Source: Paenibacillus_Z sp042653205 (GTDB lineage: Bacteria > Bacillota > Bacilli > Paenibacillales > Paenibacillaceae). From it: DNA of 64,000 nt. Location: assembly GCF_042653205.1 (NCBI RefSeq), contig NZ_JBHSHY010000017.1:47879-111878 (forward strand). Reading direction: 5' to 3'. Numbering within the stretch: position 1 is the first letter of the stretch; every line of letters begins with the position of its first letter. The position numbers and the translations under genes are program-made. Shown piece by piece: positions 59,089-64,000 of this stretch. Under the pieces are notes generated by a model, which ran no database searches, was not told where the DNA came from, and worked only from the letters and a program-made list of their open reading frames with translations.

Positions 59089-60006
59089 TCAAGCTTGATC
59101 CCGGTCGTCCTTGACGTAGAGGCGGATGTATTCGGTGGGGGAGAGGCCGACCGCTTTCTTGAACGCCCGGCTGAAGGAGTGGATGGATTGGTACTGCATG
59201 GTCGACGCGATCTCGGTAATGCTGCATGTCCGCGATTTCAGCAGCTCGATGATTTTTTGCAGCCGTTTCTGCGAATAAAAGTTGCGCAGGCTGATGCCCG
59301 TCTCCTCGGTGAACAGATGGGACAGATAGGAATAGCTGTACCCGAGCTCCCGCGACACTTCGGCCAGGTCCTTCATCGTCAGCATATGCGTATCGATGTA
59401 GCTGATGGCGTCGTACACGATGCCGCTCGTCGCGCCGTCTCCCGGTTCGACGTGGTAGGCGCTGTCCCAGTCGGAGAAGAAGTTGCGGTACATGAGCACG
59501 ATCAACTGGTTCAAATACGTTTGCGTCATCACCTGCGAATAGTGCGAGAGATTGCGGAATTCCTTGAGCGCGCCCAGGAAGGTATGCCGCATGTCCAAGC
59601 GGTCCTTCGCGAGCGGCGTCTCCCGCTTGTCCATCATTTTCTGAATATGGATGAAGGGACTCTCGACATTCTCCCGATAGCCGTCCTCCGGCCGCAGATT
59701 GAACAGGAACCCCAAGTAGAAGTAACGGAACGGCTCCTTGGCGTCGGCGCCTCCCGCGTGCACCTCGCCGGGAATGTTGATGTACACGTCCCCGGCCTCC
59801 ACGTCGCTCCGCCTGCCGTCGGTCGAGAACCACCCCTTCCCCGACATGACGTAGCTGATCTCGTAGCACACCTGCGTATGCTCCCGCAGCAGATAGCCCG
59901 AGTCGCAGCAGAGGTCGCCGATTTGATACAGGGTGAAGAACTCGTACTGCTTCGGATTCAGAAAGTACAGATTGTCGAAATGAAACCGTTTCCGTTCGTG
60001 CAGCAA
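59089..60006 (-). CDS. AraC-family transcriptional regulator
   Basis: This 305-residue regulator has an N-terminal cupin (REHTQVCYEISYVMSGKGWFSTDGR and DVYINIPGEVHAG) and a C-terminal AraC domain (about 205-300) with MLTMKDLAEVSRELGYSYSYLSHLFTEETG and QSIHSFSRAFKKAVGLSPTEYIRLY. The start is TTG at 60006, eight bases after GGGAGG. It lies directly upstream of the transporter operon and is its likely activator. A hairpin separates the two, so it is transcribed on its own. Confidence 0.87.
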   Translation of the reverse strand: MLHERKRFHFDNLYFLNPKQYEFFTLYQIGDLCCDSGYLLREHTQVCYEISYVMSGKGWFSTDGRRSDVEAGDVYINIPGEVHAGGADAKEPFRYFYLGFLFNLRPEDGYRENVESPFIHIQKMMDKRETPLAKDRLDMRHTFLGALKEFRNLSHYSQVMTQTYLNQLIVLMYRNFFSDWDSAYHVEPGDGATSGIVYDAISYIDTHMLTMKDLAEVSRELGYSYSYLSHLFTEETGISLRNFYSQKRLQKIIELLKSRTCSITEIASTMQYQSIHSFSRAFKKAVGLSPTEYIRLYVKDDRDQA

Positions 60007-60139
60007 GATAAAACCTCCCGAATAGCGGACGGCGCGCCATCATCGCCCGGGCGCCGCCCGGAATGATCTTCGTCAGGTCTTCTCCGGATGCGCAGGCCAT
60101 CGACGTCATCGACGAATGAACTATATTAAAACACAAAAA

Positions 60140-60181
60140 CCCGCAAGGCGGCACCCTCTACCCGAGGGTCCGTCTTGCGGG
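60140..60181 (-). terminator. Terminator of the prp operon
   Basis: CCCGCAAG (60140-60147) pairs with CTTGCGGG (60174-60181), with an inner ACCCTC/GAGGGT stem. On the minus strand it is followed by TTTTTGTGTTTT. Confidence 0.9.
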
Positions 60182-60292
60182 CTTAGCGGGAGGCCGTTCG
60201 GCCGGCGCCGATGGCTCACCCTTCGGAATTGCGGCGATGCGCGCCAGCTCCTTCGCCGCCGGATGCAGCGGCGCCCGCGCCCGGGAACGCCG

Positions 60293-61732
60293 TCAATCCG
60301 CGAGCAGGTCCATGAACCGGTGAACGGGCATGGCATCCAGCTCCCGCGCGTCGCCGCACAGCTTCGCGATGCGCCGCGTCCGCTCCTCGTCGTACCGGGT
60401 CGCCAGATTGGCTTCGAATTTGCGCTTCAGCAGCGGGATGGCCTCTTCCCTGCGGCGCTTGTGGCCGACCGGATATTCGGTGACCGCCTGCTCCGTCATG
60501 CTGCCGTCGCGGAAGAACACCTGCACGGCGTTCGCGATGGACCGCTTGTCGGGATCCAGGTAATCGCGGGAGAACTGCGCGTTCTCCGTCACCTTCATGA
60601 GGCCGCGCAGCCGGTCGAGGCGGGGATCCGCTGCCGCTTTGTCCTCGTAGTCGTCGGCGGTCAGCCGGCCGTGCAGCAGCCCGACGGCGGTCATGTATTG
60701 GAGGCAGTGGTCGCGGTCGGCCGGATTGTGCAGCGGACCGGTCTTATCAATGATGCGGATGGCCGACTCGTGCGTCGAAATGACGATGCGCGCAATGTCG
60801 TCCAGCCGGCCGGCCACCAGCGGGTGGAGCCGGATGGCGCTTTCCACCGCGGTCTGGGCGTGGAATTCGGCGGGGAACGCGACCTTGAACAAGACGTTCT
60901 CCATCACGTACGAGCCGAACGGGCGCTCGAGCGTGACCGGGTTCCCCCGGAACAGCGCGTCGCTGAAGCCCCAGCCTTTGGCCGTGACCGCGGAGGGATA
61001 GCCCATCTCGCCGCGCAGCGTGAGCAGCGCGAGCTGCACGGCGCGGCCGGCCGCGTCGCCGGCGGCCCATGATTTGCGCGAGCCCGTGTTCGGGGCGTGG
61101 CGGTAGGCGCGCAGCGGATGCCCGTCGAGCCACGCTTGCGACAGCGCGCCCACGATGTCGTCACGGGTGCCGCCGAGCAGGCCGGTGACGACGGCGGCCG
61201 AAGCGACCTTGACGAGGATGACGTGGTCCAGCCCGACCCGGTTGAAGCTGTTGCTCAAAGCCAGCACGCCTTGGATCTCGTGCGCCTTGATCATAGCCGT
61301 CAGCACGTCGCGCATCGTCAGCGGCGGCTTGCCCGCGGCGTCGTTGCGCCGGCTGACATAATCGGCGGCGGCGAGCACGGCGCCGAGATTGTCGGACGGG
61401 TGTCCCCATTCCGCCGCCAGCCACGTATCGTTGTAATCCAGCCAGCGAATCATCGCGCCGATGTTGAACGCGGCCGTCACGGGATCGAGGCTGTAGGATG
61501 TTCCCGGCACCCGCACGCCGCCCTCCAGCTCCGCGCCGGGCACGACGGGACCGAGCAGCTTCGTGCAGGCCGGGTATTTCAAGGCCAATATGCCGCAGCC
61601 CAGCGTATCCGTCAGGCACAAGCGCGCCGTCTCGTAGGCCGCCTCGCTGCGGACGCGGTAGTTCGCCGCGTAATCGGCGATGTCGACGAGCAGCTGGTCC
61701 GGCTCGGGCCTGACGTTCGTTTCGTAAGACAT
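60293..61732 (-). CDS. prpD: 2-Methylcitrate dehydratase, MmgE/PrpD family
   Basis: This 479-residue protein would convert 2-methylcitrate to 2-methylaconitate in propionate breakdown. Features are LCLTDTLGCGILALKYP, the conserved DYNDTWLAAEWGHPSDNLGAVLAAADY with the catalytic-site Asp/His, and a C-terminal lid with RIVISTHESAIRIIDKTGP. The length fits PrpD (about 480). The ribosome binding site GCGAGG is 12 bases from the ATG. It is the last gene of prpB-prpC-prpD and is followed by a perfect terminator. Confidence 0.88.
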   Translation of the reverse strand: MSYETNVRPEPDQLLVDIADYAANYRVRSEAAYETARLCLTDTLGCGILALKYPACTKLLGPVVPGAELEGGVRVPGTSYSLDPVTAAFNIGAMIRWLDYNDTWLAAEWGHPSDNLGAVLAAADYVSRRNDAAGKPPLTMRDVLTAMIKAHEIQGVLALSNSFNRVGLDHVILVKVASAAVVTGLLGGTRDDIVGALSQAWLDGHPLRAYRHAPNTGSRKSWAAGDAAGRAVQLALLTLRGEMGYPSAVTAKGWGFSDALFRGNPVTLERPFGSYVMENVLFKVAFPAEFHAQTAVESAIRLHPLVAGRLDDIARIVISTHESAIRIIDKTGPLHNPADRDHCLQYMTAVGLLHGRLTADDYEDKAAADPRLDRLRGLMKVTENAQFSRDYLDPDKRSIANAVQVFFRDGSMTEQAVTEYPVGHKRRREEAIPLLKRKFEANLATRYDEERTRRIAKLCGDARELDAMPVHRFMDLLAD

Positions 61733-61765
61733 GATCGGATCGCCTCGCTTTCGTTCGCATGCGTG

Positions 61766-63073
61766 CTAGCGCCGGTCGTGCAGGTCCAGCCATGGCCGCG
61801 GTTCCGGCCCGATGTAGGCGGCCGTCGGCCGGATGATCCGGTTGTTCCGGCGCTGCTCGAGAATATGGGCGGTCCAGCCGGCGAGCCGCGCGATGACGAA
61901 GATCGGCGTGAACATCGCGGTCGGAATGCCCATGAAGTGGTACGCGGTCGCGCTATAGAAATCCAGATTCGGAAACAGCGCCTTCTTCCCCCGCATTACG
62001 GCTTCGACCGCCTCGGATACGGCATAGAGATAACCGTCCGGCGACCAGAAGGAGAGCGTCTCCGACCATTTCTTGATAATGTCGGAGCGCGGGTCGGACA
62101 CGCTGTACACCCGGTGGCCGAAGCCCATGATCAGCTGCTTCTCCGCCAGCCTCGCCCTGGTCGCCTCGGCCGCTTCCTCCGGCGTCTTGAACCGCGCGAT
62201 CAGCTCCATGACAGCTTCGTTGGCGCCGCCGTGCAGGTTGCCGCGCAGCGTGCCGATGCCCGTCGCGATGCACGCGTGGAAGTTCGACAGCGTCGATGCC
62301 GTCACCCGCGCGGCGAACGTGGACGCGTTGAATTCGTGCTCCGCGTACAGCGTGAGCGAGACGTCGAGCACGCGCCGGTCGCGCATGGAGGCGTGCCTGC
62401 CGCGCAGCAGGCGGAGAAAATCGCCCGCGACGGTGTAGTCTTCGTCGGCGATAGCGGCCGCGCCTCCGCCGGGCTCCGGTGCGCCGCGCCCGTCGCCGCC
62501 TGGCGGCGGGCCGCCGAAGGGCGCGCCGGCTTCCGCGGCGGCGCCGCCGTCCGGCAGGCCGTCGGCCGTGTCCGCCGTCAGCAGCGTCCCCGGCGCGGCT
62601 TCCGGAGCCGGCGCGGTCTCCGGAGCCGGCACGTCCGCGCCGACCGGGGAAGCGCCCCCATGATAATGGTGCCAATGCAGCAGCATCGGCCCCGTCAGCG
62701 CGATCAGCCGGTCCGCCAGCTCCTCCGGCGGGCGGTCCGGCGACTCCGGCTCCAGCGTGCCGAGCGCGACGCAGCCGAGCTGCAGCACCTCCATCGGATG
62801 CGCGTCCGCCGGCACCAGCTCCAGCATTCGCTTCAGCGTCTCCGGCAGCCGGCTCGCCGCGTCCAGCTTGCGCCGGTAGTCCGTCAATTCGTCCACGTTT
62901 GGCAGCTTCCCGCGGATCAGCAGGTACGCCGTCTCCTCGAAGCTGCCGTGCTCCGCCAAGTCCGCGATCCCGTAGCCGCGGTACGTCAAGCCGCAGCCGT
63001 CCTTGCCCACCGTGCTGATCGCCGTTGCGCCCGCCTCCACGCCCGCCAGGCCGCCGGGCTTCTTCACCGCCAT
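61766..63073 (-). CDS. prpC: 2-Methylcitrate/citrate synthase with low-complexity insertion
   Basis: This 435-residue enzyme joins propionyl-CoA (or acetyl-CoA) with oxaloacetate. The catalytic residues are present: His281 (GNLHGGANE), His320 (MGFGHRVYS) and Asp371 (FPNLDFYSA); LYAEHEFNAST is also typical. The family is usually 370-380 residues long. Here residues about 139-208 form a Pro/Gly/Ala-rich, disordered-looking insertion between the helix LLHWHHYH and IADEDYTVAGDFLRLL, accounting for the extra length. The ATG lies three bases after the prpB stop, with AAGGAGG inside the end of prpB. The neighbouring prpB and prpD favour methylcitrate synthase over ordinary citrate synthase. Confidence 0.87.
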   Translation of the reverse strand: MAVKKPGGLAGVEAGATAISTVGKDGCGLTYRGYGIADLAEHGSFEETAYLLIRGKLPNVDELTDYRRKLDAASRLPETLKRMLELVPADAHPMEVLQLGCVALGTLEPESPDRPPEELADRLIALTGPMLLHWHHYHGGASPVGADVPAPETAPAPEAAPGTLLTADTADGLPDGGAAAEAGAPFGGPPPGGDGRGAPEPGGGAAAIADEDYTVAGDFLRLLRGRHASMRDRRVLDVSLTLYAEHEFNASTFAARVTASTLSNFHACIATGIGTLRGNLHGGANEAVMELIARFKTPEEAAEATRARLAEKQLIMGFGHRVYSVSDPRSDIIKKWSETLSFWSPDGYLYAVSEAVEAVMRGKKALFPNLDFYSATAYHFMGIPTAMFTPIFVIARLAGWTAHILEQRRNNRIIRPTAAYIGPEPRPWLDLHDRR

Positions 63074-63076
63074 CGG

Positions 63077-64000
63077 TCATCCCTCCTTCGGTTCGTCGTC
63101 CTGCGCGAACAGGGCGTCCAGCTTGCGCTCGTAGTCGTAATAGCCGAGCACCCGGTACAGCTCCTCCCGCGTCTGCATGCGCCCGGTCAGCTCCGCCTGC
63201 GTCCCCCGCGCGCGGATCGTCCGGTACGTCTCGAGCGCGGCCGCGCTCATCGCGCGGAACGCCGACAGCGGATACAGCGCCATCGCCACGCCCGCGCCGG
63301 CCAATTCCTCCGCCGTGAACAGCGGCGTCCGCCCGAACTCCGTCACGTTTGCGAGCACCGGCACCTTCACCTGCGCCGCGAACATCCGGTAGTCCTCGAG
63401 GCTCGCCGCCGCCTCGAGGAACACCATGTCCGCCCCCGCCTCCACGTACGCGAGCGCGCGGGCGACCGCGCCTTCCATGCCTTCCGACGCCAGCGCGTCG
63501 GTCCGGGCCATCAGCACGAAGTCCGCGTCGGTGCGCGCGTCCGCCGCGCTGGCGATCCGGTCCGCCATCTCGCGCGGCGGCACGAGCGCCTTGTTCGGCC
63601 GGTGGCCGCACCGCTTCGCGGCCACCTGGTCCTCGATATGGATGCCCGCAGCGCCGGCGCGGACCATCTCCCGCACCGTGCGGGCGATGTTGAACGCGGA
63701 GCCGAAGCCGGTGTCAGCGTCGACCAAGAGCGGCAGGTCGACCGCGCCGGCGATGCGGCGCACGTCCTCCGTCACGTCGTTCAGCGTCGTGATCGCCAGA
63801 TCCGGCAGCCCGAACGACGCGTTCGCGACCCCGGCGCCGGAGACGTACAGCGCGCGGAAGCCCGCGGCCTGCGCCAGCATCGCGGCGTAGGCGTTCACGG
63901 CGCCGGCGATCTGCAGCGGCCGCTCCGCGCGCAGCGCCTCGCGGAAGCGCCGGCCCGGCGACGCGGCGGCGGCAGGCTGCGCCGCGGGGCCGGCGCCGGC
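63077..64000 (-). CDS. prpB: Methylisocitrate lyase, 5' end outside the window
   Basis: This partial protein (at least 307 residues) belongs to the isocitrate lyase/PEP mutase superfamily and would cleave 2-methylisocitrate to pyruvate and succinate. It shows GVANASFGLPDL, LLVDADTGFGSAFNIARTVREM, the catalytic loop EDQVAAKRCGHRPNK with the KRCGH signature, and LMARTDALASEGMEGAVARALAYVEAGADMVFLEA. The frame is open to the window end and includes the expected start region SPGRRFREALRAERPLQIAGAVNAY, preceded by an Ala/Pro-rich stretch, so the true start lies beyond 64000. It is probably the first gene of the operon seen here. Confidence 0.87.
   Translation of the reverse strand, partial: AGAGPAAQPAAAASPGRRFREALRAERPLQIAGAVNAYAAMLAQAAGFRALYVSGAGVANASFGLPDLAITTLNDVTEDVRRIAGAVDLPLLVDADTGFGSAFNIARTVREMVRAGAAGIHIEDQVAAKRCGHRPNKALVPPREMADRIASAADARTDADFVLMARTDALASEGMEGAVARALAYVEAGADMVFLEAAASLEDYRMFAAQVKVPVLANVTEFGRTPLFTAEELAGAGVAMALYPLSAFRAMSAAALETYRTIRARGTQAELTGRMQTREELYRVLGYYDYERKLDALFAQDDEPKEG

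Noticed and set aside
1..64000. tRNA, rRNA or prophage genes
   Set aside because: No recognisable tRNA cloverleaf, rRNA segment, integrase or phage structural gene was seen on either strand; a covariance-model scan would be needed to exclude small RNAs.

Overview
The window looks like a GC-rich chromosome segment from a Paenibacillus-type Firmicute. The evidence is strong AGGAGG-type ribosome binding sites, a sigB/rsbV/rsbW general-stress operon, a YhcN/YlaJ-type spore lipoprotein, several LplA/LplB/YtcP-type sugar ABC systems with AraC or LacI regulators, a KimA-like potassium importer and YpsA. No rRNA, tRNA, CRISPR array, intact transposon or prophage was recognised. Most of the window has the same GC-rich composition; the main exception is about 29.9-32.9 kb.

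Layout. 0.2-3.1 kb (+): spore lipoprotein, then a MarR-DoxX-pirin redox-stress operon. 3.2-6.9 kb (-): GH4 alpha-galactosidase, and a SulP anion transporter coupled to an AraC regulator. 7.2-12.5 kb (-): a tightly overlapping six-gene operon of sigma factor, membrane anti-sigma factor and two ABC-2 exporters. 12.7-20.9 kb (-): GH35 beta-galactosidase, two permeases and a solute-binding lipoprotein, with a LacI regulator and a well-marked control region holding three LacI-type operators and a cre-like palindrome on the -35 box. 21.1-26.2 kb: sigma-B module (YflT-like stress protein, rsbV-rsbW-sigB, CorA, receiver-PP2C phosphatase). 26.5-29.8 kb: lipase, small proteins, VanY-type carboxypeptidase.

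29.9-32.9 kb is a visibly AT-richer block that starts at a decayed IS3-family transposase end. It carries an MFS exporter, a quinone-reductase-like flavoprotein and a TetR regulator with two palindromic operators, and was probably acquired horizontally. 33.2-34.1 kb: an uncharacterised coiled-coil protein. 34.3-39.1 kb (+): AraC regulator and a second LplB/YtcP/LplA-type transporter. 39.3-47.8 kb: mixed housekeeping genes (nucleoside hydrolase, AraC, DUF1904, YpsA, Met-rich copper-amine-oxidase-like protein, phosphoesterase, MgtC, histidinol phosphatase, KimA). 47.85-49.0 kb: noncoding, with a 177-bp tandem repeat and dispersed inverted ~20-bp repeats. 49.2-50.7 kb: peptide deformylase, a mini XRE regulator and RidA.

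51.1-60.0 kb (-): an AraC-controlled seven-gene locus (sugar ABC importer, secreted protein, FAD oxidoreductase, two Gfo/Idh/MocA proteins) for uptake and oxidation of an unidentified carbohydrate. 60.3-64.0 kb (-): methylcitrate-cycle genes prpB-prpC-prpD, with prpB running off the window. The citrate synthase carries an unusual low-complexity insertion.
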